Positions 16,108-24,084 of a DNA stretch of 48,198 nt are shown here, piece by piece. Made by a program: the position numbers and the translations under genes. Source of the stretch: Parasulfuritortus sp. (GTDB lineage Bacteria; Pseudomonadota; Gammaproteobacteria; Burkholderiales; Thiobacillaceae); assembly GCA_031291185.1 (NCBI GenBank), contig JARLJM010000123.1, positions 1 to 48,198 on the forward strand, written 5' to 3'. The notes under the pieces were generated by a model. The model saw nothing but the letters and a program-made list of their open reading frames with translations. It ran no database searches and was not told the DNA's origin. Within the stretch, counting starts at the first letter, position 1. The number at the start of each line of letters is the position of its first letter.

Positions 16108-17535
16108 TCATGCCAGCCCTGCCTTTTGCATTCGTCGCCATAGCGTACTCCGATCGATACCCAATATCTGGGCGGCCACCGTTTTGCTGCCGTGAGCCTT
16201 CTCCATGGCATCCTGAAGCTCGAATTTCTGGATGATCTGGGCATTTTCCTCGGCCGATTTATCAGGACTTGTCTCCGGCACCTGAAGGGTGACCACGACA
16301 GATGCGCTCCGGCCGAAGCGTTGTATATCCTGGGGCAGGCTGTCCACATCCACTACTCCGTTGTCGGAACAGATGACACCATGTTCGACGGCATTATTCA
16401 GCTCACGGATATTCCCCGGCCAAGGGTAATTCAACAAGGCCTGCCACGCCGCCTTTGTGATCTTGATATTGTCCTTGTGACCACGCGCCACCAGGTCGTC
16501 GCAGAAATGATTGACCAGCAGCGGAACATCGCTGATCCGCTCCCGCAAAGGCGGAATCGTGATCGGGATGACCGAGATCCGATAGTAGAGGTCCGCGCGA
16601 AAAAGGTTGCTGTCGATGGCTTCGCGAAGATTGATGTTCGAGGCACTGACCAACCGGAAATTAACGTTCAGCGTCTCGTTCGAACCGAGCATCTGAAACC
16701 GCCTATCCTCGATCGCATGCAGTATCTTGGCCTGCAGGTGGAGCGGCAACTCGCCGATTTCGTCCAGCAGCAGGGTGCCATGATCCGCCGCCTGGAACTT
16801 GCCTTGCCGCTGGTCATGGGCACCGGTAAAAGCGCCCTTGGTATGGCCGAAGAACTCCGACTCCAGCAAGGTACTGGGCACCGCCGCACAGTTGACCTCA
16901 ATCAGCGGGTAGCGATTGCGGGAGCTTTGTTCGTGGATCAGGCGGGCTACGCAACTTTTGCCCGTTCCGGATTCCCCCTGCAACATGATCGAAGCATCGG
17001 ATGAGGCGACCTGCCTGGCCTTTTCGAACACTTTGAGCATTTCCGGGCTGTTGCTGATCAGGCCACAGGCTCCACCCGACTGCAGCGTTGCCTCCAGGCG
17101 CCGCCTGGCGCTGACATCGCGTACCACGATCACACGGACTTCGTGGTGACGGCTATGCGAAAACAGTCGCTTGATGGTGAATTCAAGGAAGCGGATGCTG
17201 TCCCCGGCATGAATTTTCTCTTCGAAGTGAATCGTGCGGTCGCTCGCGACCAAGGTCCCGTAGTCGCCTCCAGCGTCGATCGCCGCCCGTGCCAGTCGCC
17301 TGCTCCAGTTGATACCGCACAGATCCTTGAGATTCTCGACGGGCGACTCACTGCTGAGCCCGAACAACTCGCGAACCATATTGTTGTAATAGCTTATCTT
17401 GCCTTCGGGCGAGGCAATGACGATTCCGTCGTTGATCTGGTCAATGATGCTTTCCAGCACTTCGTGCGTGGTGGTGAGGTAATCAACAGTGGATCGCGTG
17501 TTGCGCGTTGTTGCAGCTGCGGCGATATCTATCAT
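16108..17535 (-). CDS. PAS-domain sigma-54 transcriptional activator
   Basis: This 475-aa enhancer-binding protein has a PAS sensor (about 25-145, YYNNMVRELFGLS) and an AAA+ domain with Walker A GESGTGKS (187-194), sigma-54 contact loop GAFTGA (234-239) and Walker B LLLDEIGE (255-262). A Fis-type HTH is at the C-terminus (AAQILGIDRSTLWRRM). There is no receiver domain, so the signal is probably a ligand or redox state sensed by the PAS part. It faces, across 227 bases, a gene with a sigma-54 promoter and a palindromic upstream site, its likely target. It is convergent with the RlpA-like gene. Confidence 0.95.
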   Translation of the reverse strand: MIDIAAAATTRNTRSTVDYLTTTHEVLESIIDQINDGIVIASPEGKISYYNNMVRELFGLSSESPVENLKDLCGINWSRRLARAAIDAGGDYGTLVASDRTIHFEEKIHAGDSIRFLEFTIKRLFSHSRHHEVRVIVVRDVSARRRLEATLQSGGACGLISNSPEMLKVFEKARQVASSDASIMLQGESGTGKSCVARLIHEQSSRNRYPLIEVNCAAVPSTLLESEFFGHTKGAFTGAHDQRQGKFQAADHGTLLLDEIGELPLHLQAKILHAIEDRRFQMLGSNETLNVNFRLVSASNINLREAIDSNLFRADLYYRISVIPITIPPLRERISDVPLLVNHFCDDLVARGHKDNIKITKAAWQALLNYPWPGNIRELNNAVEHGVICSDNGVVDVDSLPQDIQRFGRSASVVVTLQVPETSPDKSAEENAQIIQKFELQDAMEKAHGSKTVAAQILGIDRSTLWRRMQKAGLA

Positions 17536-17584
17536 GTTGATTTCTCGTATATATGTACCTCTACCAGCCTATGCCATTTCCCGA

Positions 17585-17606
17585 GTGTTGCAAGCCATTG
17601 CAACAC
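17585..17606. promoter_or_regulatory. Palindromic upstream activator site
   Basis: Perfect 9-base inverted repeat GTGTTGCAA-N4-TTGCAACAC, centred about 65 bases upstream of the -24 box of the sigma-54 promoter. Position and symmetry fit the Fis-type HTH dimer of the activator encoded at 16108-17535. It also lies 50 bases from that gene's start, so autoregulation is possible. Confidence 0.7.
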
Positions 17607-17655
17607 CTTCATCACGGCTAAAATATAAATTCCTTTTAAATTCAACATGATGCAA

Positions 17656-17671
17656 CTGGCACAAAGAATGC
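17656..17671 (+). promoter_or_regulatory. Sigma-54 (-24/-12) promoter
   Basis: CTGGCAC (-24) and ATGC (-12) with the invariant GG and GC at the required spacing: TGGCAC-N5-ATGC, against the consensus TGGCAC-N5-TTGC. It is oriented toward the Gly-rich gene at 17763, giving a leader of roughly 80 bases. Confidence 0.78.
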
Positions 17672-17762
17672 GTTGCTTCGATAGCTTTGCCGCGCAAGCA
17701 GACCATCTGGCTACATTGTGTTGGTGCAAGCAAGGCCATTCAACTTTAGAAGGGGTTAGAAA

Positions 17763-18248
17763 GTGAAATTCAATCTACTTGGCAATAGAAAACTGTTGGT
17801 ACTCGCCATCGCCTCCATCGGCACAGCCTATGGCAGTTTGGCGGTTGCCGCTTCAGCCCCACAAGGGCCGTACATGGCACCTGGCAAACAAGTCCAGCAA
17901 GCTCCGGGTTATGGCTATGGTCCCGGCCCTGGTTATGGCCCCGGGCCGGGTTACGGTTACGGTCCTGGCTGGGGTAACAATGGCTACGGCAATGGCTATG
18001 GAAACGGCTACGGCAATGGCTATGGAAACGGCAATGGCTATGGTAACGGCAATGGCTATGGTAACGGCTACGGCAATGGCAATGCCAACGGTAACGCCAG
18101 CGGCAATTTCGGCTTCGGCATGGGCGGTGGCGGAGGCGGAAACGGCAATGGCGGAGGCTGGGGCAACAACGGTTGGAATGGCAACAACGGTTGGGGTAAC
18201 GGCTGGAACGGTAACAACGGCTGGGGTAACAACGGCGGTTGGTGGTAA
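17763..18248 (+). CDS. Secreted Gly/Asn/Tyr/Trp-rich repeat protein, candidate sulfur globule protein
   Basis: This 161-aa product has a signal peptide (LLVLAIASIGTAYGSLAVAA). A low-complexity body follows: PGYGYGPGPGY blocks (about 45-70), YGNGYGNGNGYGNG repeats (about 74-105), then a Gly-rich stretch and WGNNGWNGNNGWGNG at the end. There is no cysteine in the body. The GTG start at 17763 has AAGGGG before it. Structural envelope proteins of sulfur globules (Sgp of Allochromatium) are similarly small, exported and rich in Gly, Asn and aromatics. Since the sox operon lacks soxCD, sulfur globules are expected in this organism. That role is an inference; an adhesive or surface structural protein is the alternative. 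Confidence 0.75.
   Translation: MKFNLLGNRKLLVLAIASIGTAYGSLAVAASAPQGPYMAPGKQVQQAPGYGYGPGPGYGPGPGYGYGPGWGNNGYGNGYGNGYGNGYGNGNGYGNGNGYGNGYGNGNANGNASGNFGFGMGGGGGGNGNGGGWGNNGWNGNNGWGNGWNGNNGWGNNGGWW
17982..18078 (+). repeat. Degenerate 12-bp tandem repeats inside the Gly-rich gene
   Basis: Units of the form GGCTAYGGNAAY are repeated with occasional 6-base insertions, encoding GYGN repeats. Synonymous third-base changes between units suggest selection on the protein and old duplications. The pattern also keeps other frames open, producing spurious ORFs on both strands. Confidence 0.8.
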
Positions 18249-18329
18249 TCACAAATTGCGGTATCCGGCGGCCATGCCAGCCGGATGCCGCAAGCGCGTC
18301 AACCCGCCGGTTTTGAGGAGTACCGCATC

Positions 18330-18872
18330 ATGTTAAGCAAAATAGCCAATTGGGTAGTGTGGTCGGCACTGGCCCTGTTCATCGTGTTCCTGATCTATCC
18401 AAGTAACGAGAGTATCAAGCCGGCTGCCAGCCATGTCGTCAGCCAGGTCAAATCAGCTCTCGGTCATGTCGTGTCCAGTGTCCAGGCCTCCGAAGAACCC
18501 TTGAATCAGGCTCGGGACGCCTATGCTCGGGGCGATGCAATTGCCGCCGTGAATGCCTATCAAGCGTACATCAGGAAACATTCCGACAGCGCCGATGCAC
18601 GTGGCGAACTGGGTAATGTGTATTACTCCGAAGGCAACCTGACCGAGGCTGCACAGGTTTATTACGATGCGGCCAATCTGCTGATCGCCCAGAAAAAGGT
18701 GGATCAGGCAGCTCGACTGGCCACGATCATCGGGCAGATCAATCCGGGCCTGGCCAATGAACTGGCGGCCAAAATGCCCCAGCCCGAAACATCGCTACAG
18801 TCCGGCATCGAGCAAGACAACCTGAATCAGCCGACTCCGGTCTTGCCGCAAAGCGCCATGCGCTATTACTGA
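18330..18872 (+). CDS. Membrane-anchored TPR protein
   Basis: This 180-aa product has an N-terminal membrane segment (VVWSALALFIVFLIYP) and then a periplasmic TPR region (about 60-150: ARDAYARGDAIAAVNAYQAY, ELGNVYYSEGNLTEAAQVYY). It is paralogous to the TPR part of the next gene (shared ELGNVY.S.G and YY..AN.LI). GAGGAG supports the ATG at 18330. It lies 81 bases after the Gly-rich gene and is probably in the same sigma-54 transcript, so it may help export or assemble that protein. Function is not known. Confidence 0.82.
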   Translation: MLSKIANWVVWSALALFIVFLIYPSNESIKPAASHVVSQVKSALGHVVSSVQASEEPLNQARDAYARGDAIAAVNAYQAYIRKHSDSADARGELGNVYYSEGNLTEAAQVYYDAANLLIAQKKVDQAARLATIIGQINPGLANELAAKMPQPETSLQSGIEQDNLNQPTPVLPQSAMRYY

Positions 18873-18966
18873 AACCACGAATCCATGCCACACGTTTCTG
18901 CACATCGAGTGCAGGCTGACGGGTGGTCCAGTGTCTTAGCAACGTGCAACTCAAGCAGAGGGCGAT

Positions 18967-19791
18967 ATGAAGAACACATTGAATAGGCTGGCACCTCTGG
19001 TTCCAGGCATGATCATGCTGGCCGGATGTGCCGGAGCACCGAGCACACAGGACACCAACGCCGGCCAACCGCAGGCGGCACCCTCACCGCACGTAGCTGT
19101 CGCAACATCGGCCCCCACGCCTGTGGCAAAGGCATCGGCACCCGCCGCCGCACCTGCCAGAGTTGATCACTACACCGTGGTGAAGGGCGACACCCTTGGC
19201 AAAATCGCCGCCAGGCCCGAAGTGTATGGCGACATTGATCTATGGCCTTTGCTCTACCGGAGCAATGCTTCGCAGATCAGACCCGGAGGCCTGATCTATC
19301 CGGGCCAGGTATTAAATATCGACCGTACCTACAATGCAGCCGACATCCAACGGCTCAAGACACATCGGCATGCAAAATCACGAAACCCAAGACACTGGAA
19401 CCAGACAGGCCTGGCGGACGCCAACCCACCCTGCCCGAGGGCGGCTCAACCTGCGGCATCAACCGCCGCACCTAAATCCGACGATGCCTCCGGCACGGCT
19501 TATCTGGACGCAGCACGCCGCGCTTTTGAAGCAGGTGATATCGAGTGGACGCTGCATTACTACAACATCTATTTGAAGAACCACAAGAACGATGCAGATG
19601 CCTGGGGTGAACTGGGCAATGTCTATTTTTCTCAGGGCATGATGAGCGAGTCCGCCAGGAGCTATTACAACTCGGCCAACATTTTGATCGATCAGGGTGA
19701 AACGTCACGTGCCGAGGAACTCCTGCCGGCCATCCAGGACGGCAATCCCGAACTGGCGAACAGCATTTACAAGCGGCTCCCATACATCTGA
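18967..19791 (+). CDS. LysM-TPR lipoprotein
   Basis: This 274-aa protein has a lipoprotein signal (MIMLAGC, Cys21), an Ala/Pro-rich linker, and a LysM peptidoglycan-binding domain (about 60-112: HYTVVKGDTLGKIAARPEVYG ... IYPGQVLNI). A second low-complexity linker and a C-terminal TPR region (about 180-265) follow, homologous to the preceding gene. The LysM subtype with PEVYGD.DLWPLLYRSN is common in bacterial cell-wall-anchored lipoproteins. It is third in the block after the sigma-54 promoter, 94 bases downstream of the TPR gene. Confidence 0.85.
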   Translation: MKNTLNRLAPLVPGMIMLAGCAGAPSTQDTNAGQPQAAPSPHVAVATSAPTPVAKASAPAAAPARVDHYTVVKGDTLGKIAARPEVYGDIDLWPLLYRSNASQIRPGGLIYPGQVLNIDRTYNAADIQRLKTHRHAKSRNPRHWNQTGLADANPPCPRAAQPAASTAAPKSDDASGTAYLDAARRAFEAGDIEWTLHYYNIYLKNHKNDADAWGELGNVYFSQGMMSESARSYYNSANILIDQGETSRAEELLPAIQDGNPELANSIYKRLPYI

Positions 19792-20059
19792 CCGGCGAAA
19801 CCGCCGCTGCATGCGGCCCGACCTGATGCGGGGTGGATCGATTACCGTGTAGCCCGCTTGGCTAGGGCAATCTGGCCTATTGACCTTTGCAGGCAGGGCG
19901 GCCGGATAAGGCCCCCTTTACTCTCGTCCCCGTATGGATGGCAAGCTTGGTTGAATTTCATGGTTGACTCAGAACCAATAGATAGAACATATGTCCTACG
20001 TATGTATTACTTTGGATATAATTTCGTCATTGGTAATAACGTTAACCTGGAAACTAGAC

Positions 20060-20281
20060 ATGCGATTCGAAGACTTGCTGCAAGTCGCTGGAGACAGGCT
20101 TTCTTCTGATGAAAAGGAGATTGCCCGCTACGAGTACATCTGGAATAGCGCCATACGTAGCGCCGCCGGGATATGCCAGAACAAGGCTGACCGGTCAATT
20201 GAGCACAAGGATAAAGCCCTGGCTGAAGCCTGTGCCGAAAACATCATGGAACTCTGGCATAGCCAACTCTCGATTCATTGA
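20060..20281 (+). CDS. Small hypothetical protein
   Basis: This 73-aa charged helical protein has the start MRFEDLLQVAGDRLSSDE and conserved-looking cysteines at ICQNK and EACAEN. No family is recognised. The upstream in-frame extension to 19991 is hydrophobic and lacks a Shine-Dalgarno, so the ATG at 20060 is chosen, though its own ribosome site is also weak. The preceding gap, 19792-20059, shows no clear feature. Confidence 0.5.
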   Translation: MRFEDLLQVAGDRLSSDEKEIARYEYIWNSAIRSAAGICQNKADRSIEHKDKALAEACAENIMELWHSQLSIH

Positions 20282-20294
20282 TTCTGAGCATTGC

Positions 20295-20316
20295 TCACCG
20301 TGGATTCCCACGGTGA
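20295..20316. repeat. Perfect hairpin between small genes
   Basis: Arms TCACCGTGG and CCACGGTGA with a 4-base loop lie 14 bases after the stop of the small ORF. There is no T-run, so it is a weak terminator or RNA-stabilising hairpin between two convergent small genes. Confidence 0.5.
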
Positions 20317-20397
20317 CGGATCAGCGTGCGCTACGCTCCGACCGGAGGGTGGCGACAAGCTTCCCATGAAAACCCATACATATTCACATGGCTCGAA

Positions 20398-20538
20398 TCA
20401 GTGACCCGCGACGCCTTTGACGATCAAGGGAACGGCATCCCCGGCATGTTTCTTCGCCATCTTGGCAGCCTTCTTTTCCTTCGGCGTCAGTAAGGCATGC
20501 TTTTTCGATTCCTTGTTGGTTTGCTGCGACTTGGACAT
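20398..20538 (-). CDS. Very small lysine-rich protein (46 aa)
   Basis: The ORF begins MSKSQQTNKESKKHALL, continues TPKEKKAAKMAKKHAGD and ends with VPLIVKGVAGH. About a quarter of its residues are lysine. A good Shine-Dalgarno, CAGGAG, lies 6 bases before the ATG at 20538. The strongly basic first half and short hydrophobic end suggest a nucleic-acid or ribosome-associated small protein, but no family is recognised. The 206-base gap to the next gene holds no other gene. Confidence 0.6.
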   Translation of the reverse strand: MSKSQQTNKESKKHALLTPKEKKAAKMAKKHAGDAVPLIVKGVAGH

Positions 20539-20745
20539 GGTGAACTCCTGATCATTGAAAATGTGGTGTCATCCCAAGGAATGACCATGCGTCCCGGAAT
20601 GCAACTGGATCGCTGCGCGAGACTTGCCTTACTTATAGGCTAATAACCGACAGAAGTATTCAGGATTTACAATCGGGAACGTACAACGGATAGAGGCCGG
20701 CTCCGTGTATGATCAAACCAGACCTAGCTGAAAGGCGATTTCACC

Positions 20746-21606
20746 ATGCGGCGTCTGAACATCAGCCACATCACCGAATACCTGTTTTCCAGCCCTGTGT
20801 CCCTGCTGCCGCACCGACTGCTGTTGCGCCCCCGGGAAAATCACAACGTCCGGATCGAGTCGTCGATCCTGGACATCTCGCCCGCGCATACCGTGCAGTG
20901 GAAACGCGACGTGCTGGACAACTCGGTTGCCATCGTCTGCTTTACCGAGCCTTCGGACCGCCTGCACATCGCAAGCAACGTGGTCATCCAGAGCTATGAG
21001 GACAATCCCTTCGATTTTCTGATGGATGACTACGCCGTGCTTCATCCCTTTGACTATGACCGGAAGGAACAGGCCGAACTCGCCCCCTTCCAGCAGGCCA
21101 CCTACCCTGCCGACCGGGACAGGGTTCAAGGCTGGCTGGCCCGACTGCCCCAGTCACGCCCCATACAGACCTTCACCCTGCTCGACCGGATAAACCGGGA
21201 AATCGCCAACCATTTTCTCTATCAAAAACGCGAGGAACCCGGCGTGCAGTCCCCTGCGCTGACTCTGGCCCGGAACAGCGGCTCCTGCCGCGACTTCGCG
21301 GCCCTGTTCATGGAGTCCTGCCGACATCTCGGCCTGGCCAGCCGGTTCGTCAGCGGCTATCTCTACTCGGCCGCGCTCGAGGACTGCAACGCCTCGACCC
21401 ATGCCTGGGCCGAGGTCTATCTCCCTGGTGCCGGCTGGAAGGGATTCGACCCCACCAGCGGCGAAGTGACCGGCAACCGGCATATCGCGGTGGCGGTATC
21501 CAGCCACCCGGAGACCGTACCTCCGGTGGCCGGGAGCTATCAGGGCCCCTCAGGAACACAACCGATTCTTAACGTCTCGGTCAAGGTCAGCGAATTTGTC
21601 AGTTGA
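20746..21606 (+). CDS. Transglutaminase-like cysteine protease-fold protein
   Basis: This 286-aa protein has the bacterial transglutaminase N-terminal beta-sandwich (about 1-95) and a papain-like core with the full triad: Cys181 (NSGSCRDFA), His219 (STHAWAEVYL) and Asp235 (GFDPT). No signal peptide is present. Many bacteria encode this cytosolic family, often linked to peptide ligation or protein modification, but the substrates are mostly unknown. It stands alone, 77 bases before the sensor kinase gene. Confidence 0.92.
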   Translation: MRRLNISHITEYLFSSPVSLLPHRLLLRPRENHNVRIESSILDISPAHTVQWKRDVLDNSVAIVCFTEPSDRLHIASNVVIQSYEDNPFDFLMDDYAVLHPFDYDRKEQAELAPFQQATYPADRDRVQGWLARLPQSRPIQTFTLLDRINREIANHFLYQKREEPGVQSPALTLARNSGSCRDFAALFMESCRHLGLASRFVSGYLYSAALEDCNASTHAWAEVYLPGAGWKGFDPTSGEVTGNRHIAVAVSSHPETVPPVAGSYQGPSGTQPILNVSVKVSEFVS

Positions 21607-21683
21607 ACCCGCCGGCATTCCGGCCCGGGATCAAAACGCGCTACAGGTTGGCGGCATCGGTCTGGCTGTAAGACAATCGCCCC

Positions 21684-23285
21684 ATGCGTGACATTTCCTG
21701 GAAAGTCCTCTTTGCCTACGCGGTAGGCTGCCTGGTGCTGAATGCGGTCAGCCATCCACAGACGGTGTTGCCGCTCGCGCTGTCCTCGTGGACCCTTCCG
21801 CCCGGCCTGTCGCTGGCCTTTCTGCTGCTCTACGGCCTGCGCTACATCCCCTGGCTGGTACTGGTCACCTTCCTGATCAGCCTGCCGGCCAATGGCCTGC
21901 CCTCCGACTGGTTCAACGTCATCATGTCGGCGACGATATTGACGCTGTGCCATGGCGCCCTCGCGGTCTGGCTGAAACGCGGGCTGGGCGTCGACCCCCA
22001 CTTTCGCAGCTTGCGCGACCTGTCCTGGTTTCTGGTCGTGGCGGTCATAGCCGCCTGGATCGGCTCGGGTGTGCACGTATACAACGAGTATCTGCGGGGC
22101 GGTCCTGAATCGGCAAGCTGGCTGGCTGACCTGGTCAATTACTGGGTCAGCGACCTGATCCGACTGCTGGTGGTCGGCCCACTGGTACTGGTCCACGCCA
22201 ACGACAACTGGCGGACCTGGCGACCGACCCGTGAGATGTTCATCCAGGCCTTTACCATCGGCCTCTCGCTCTGGGTCATTTTTGGGCTCAAGTACACCGA
22301 CCAGTTCAAATTCTTCTACCTGCTGTTCCTGCCCCTGATCTGGATCGCGATGCGGCATGGCATCCAGGGTGCCACGGCGGCGCTGGCGGCGACCCACCTC
22401 GGCCTGAACGGCATTCTGGAATGGCTTGAACTGCATGCCATCACGGTGGTCGAGTTCCAGATGCTGATGTTGGGCCTGGCCTTGACCGGGCTGTTCCTGG
22501 GCATGACGGTGACCGTGCGGCGAGCCACCGAGGAGCGTCTGCACCAGCGCGAGGTCGACCTCAACCAGGCCCTGCGTCTGGCGGCGGCCGGCGAAATGGC
22601 GCAGGCGCTGGCCCACGAACTGAATCAGCCCCTGTCCGCCCTGGCCAATTACGCCCAGGCCAGCCGCATGATGCTGGCCGACCTGGACACCCACGGCCCG
22701 TTGCTGGCCGGCACCCTGAACAAGATCGCGGACGAAGCCGGACGCGCCGGACAGGTGGTCCACCGATTGCGCGAGTTTTTTCGGGGCGGCACGGTGCGCA
22801 TGGAGACGAGCCCGGTCGCGGAGCTGATCGAAGAAGGCGTCGCCCCCTTGCGCAAGCGCGCCGGCCGCTATGGCATCGAACTCCATGTCAATCTGTCCAG
22901 CGCCCTGCCCACCATTTCAGCCGATCGGGTGCAGATCGCCACCGTCCTGCTCAACCTGGTAGGCAATGCCCTGGATGCACTGCGCAACAGCAGCACCCTG
23001 GAAAAACGGGTCGAGATCAAGGCCGAATACCTGTCTACCGGCATCGTCCGCATCTGCGTAATAGACAACGGCCCCGGCATCACCGCCGACATCCGGGACC
23101 GGATTTTCCAGCCCTTCGCCACCAGCAAACCGGAAGGCATGGGTCTCGGGCTGGCCATCAGCCGCACCCTGGTGGAAGCCCACGGCGGCACGCTGGAACT
23201 GGCGAGCAGCCATCCAACGCGCTTCTGCTTCACGCTTCCGGTTGAAAACAGCAACGACGAAGGACAGGCCAAAAAAAATGTTTGA
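21684..23285 (+). CDS. MASE1-domain sensor histidine kinase
   Basis: This 533-aa membrane kinase has an N-terminal MASE1 sensory region with about eight helices (1-280), a short coiled link, then a FixL-like HisKA with phospho-His311 (ALAHELNQPLSALANY). The HATPase domain contains N-box LLNLVGNALDAL, G1 DNGPGI and G2 GMGLGLAIS. It overlaps the response-regulator gene by 8 bases, so the two form a two-component system. The MASE1 ligand is unknown. Confidence 0.93.
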   Translation: MRDISWKVLFAYAVGCLVLNAVSHPQTVLPLALSSWTLPPGLSLAFLLLYGLRYIPWLVLVTFLISLPANGLPSDWFNVIMSATILTLCHGALAVWLKRGLGVDPHFRSLRDLSWFLVVAVIAAWIGSGVHVYNEYLRGGPESASWLADLVNYWVSDLIRLLVVGPLVLVHANDNWRTWRPTREMFIQAFTIGLSLWVIFGLKYTDQFKFFYLLFLPLIWIAMRHGIQGATAALAATHLGLNGILEWLELHAITVVEFQMLMLGLALTGLFLGMTVTVRRATEERLHQREVDLNQALRLAAAGEMAQALAHELNQPLSALANYAQASRMMLADLDTHGPLLAGTLNKIADEAGRAGQVVHRLREFFRGGTVRMETSPVAELIEEGVAPLRKRAGRYGIELHVNLSSALPTISADRVQIATVLLNLVGNALDALRNSSTLEKRVEIKAEYLSTGIVRICVIDNGPGITADIRDRIFQPFATSKPEGMGLGLAISRTLVEAHGGTLELASSHPTRFCFTLPVENSNDEGQAKKNV

Positions 23286-23895
23286 ACCCACCGTCTACAT
23301 CGTCGACGACGACAACTCGGTACGGGACTCCCTATCCCTGCTGCTCAAGTTTCGCGGTTTCCGCGTACATGAGTTCGCCTCCGCCGAGGACTTCCTGGAA
23401 GCCTGGAAGCCGGACTGGCGCGGCTGCCTGTTGCTGGACCTGCGCATGACCGGCATGGATGGCCTGGCCCTGCAGCAAGTCCTTACCGATCAGGGCTCGC
23501 GCTTGCCCATCGTGTTCCTGACCGGCCACGGCGACATCGCCCAGGCCCGGACCGCACTCAAGGCCGGAGCCGTGGATTTTCTGGAAAAACCCATCGACCA
23601 TGAAGCACTGTTCACTTCCCTCAACGAGGCCCTGGTCAAGGACAGCCAGTTGCAGTTCGAGGAGCAACGTCTCGCCGATCTGGGAGGTCGCATCAGCCGC
23701 CTGAGCGAACGCGAACGGCAAGTCATGGACCGCGTCGTGGCCGGCCGCCACAACCGGGAAATCGCGGCCGAGCTCGACATCAGCCCGCGCACCGTCGAAG
23801 TGTTCAAGGCCCGCATGATGGAAAAGATGCAGGCCCGCAGCGTGCCCGAACTGGTCAAGCTGGCTCTGGAAGCCAGCCAGGGTCAGCTTGACTGA
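23278..23895 (+). CDS. FixJ/NarL-type response regulator
   Basis: This 205-aa regulator has a receiver domain (VYIVDDDNSVRDSL; phospho-acceptor Asp54 in LLLDLRMTGMDG; Lys in LEKPID) and a C-terminal LuxR-type HTH (LSERERQVMDRVVAG ... NREIAAELDISPRTVEVFKARMM). Its ATG lies inside the last codons of the kinase gene. Pairing with a FixL-like kinase core makes this a FixLJ-type system, though the sensor is MASE1, not a haem PAS. Confidence 0.94.
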   Translation: MFEPTVYIVDDDNSVRDSLSLLLKFRGFRVHEFASAEDFLEAWKPDWRGCLLLDLRMTGMDGLALQQVLTDQGSRLPIVFLTGHGDIAQARTALKAGAVDFLEKPIDHEALFTSLNEALVKDSQLQFEEQRLADLGGRISRLSERERQVMDRVVAGRHNREIAAELDISPRTVEVFKARMMEKMQARSVPELVKLALEASQGQLD

Positions 23896-24018
23896 AAAGG
23901 GTTCATACGTGTTTCCCTTACGCGCACCACCTGATTTTTATCCTGGCCAAGCCAGATAGGATGCGTCCATGTACGAATGTCTCTGAGCAGGACATCTGCG
24001 TTGATTCGCAGCTATCGA

Positions 24019-24047
24019 GGGGCGGCAGATGCCGCCCCCTTTTTTTG
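24019..24047 (+). terminator. Rho-independent terminator after the two-component genes
   Basis: Perfect 8-base arms GGGGCGGC and GCCGCCCC (24019-24026, 24031-24038) with loop AGAT are followed by CTTTTTTT. It lies 123 bases after the regulator stop and 38 bases before the next gene. Confidence 0.85.
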
Positions 24048-24084
24048 GCAGAATGAACCCATTCATGCCAGCCCGGTACACACC

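Noticed and set aside
17980-18080. CRISPR-like repeat array
   Set aside because: Units are in-frame coding repeats without spacers.
17770-18336. Open frames of 160 and 185 codons overlapping the Gly-rich gene
   Set aside because: They arise from the GGCTAYGGNAAY repeats and show only repeated Ala/Met/Thr or Cys/Arg/His strings; the signal peptide and start lie in the Gly-rich frame.
21540-22886. Minus-strand frame of 448 codons opposite the sensor kinase
   Set aside because: Gln/Arg/Gly/His-rich shadow of the kinase gene with no domain pattern.
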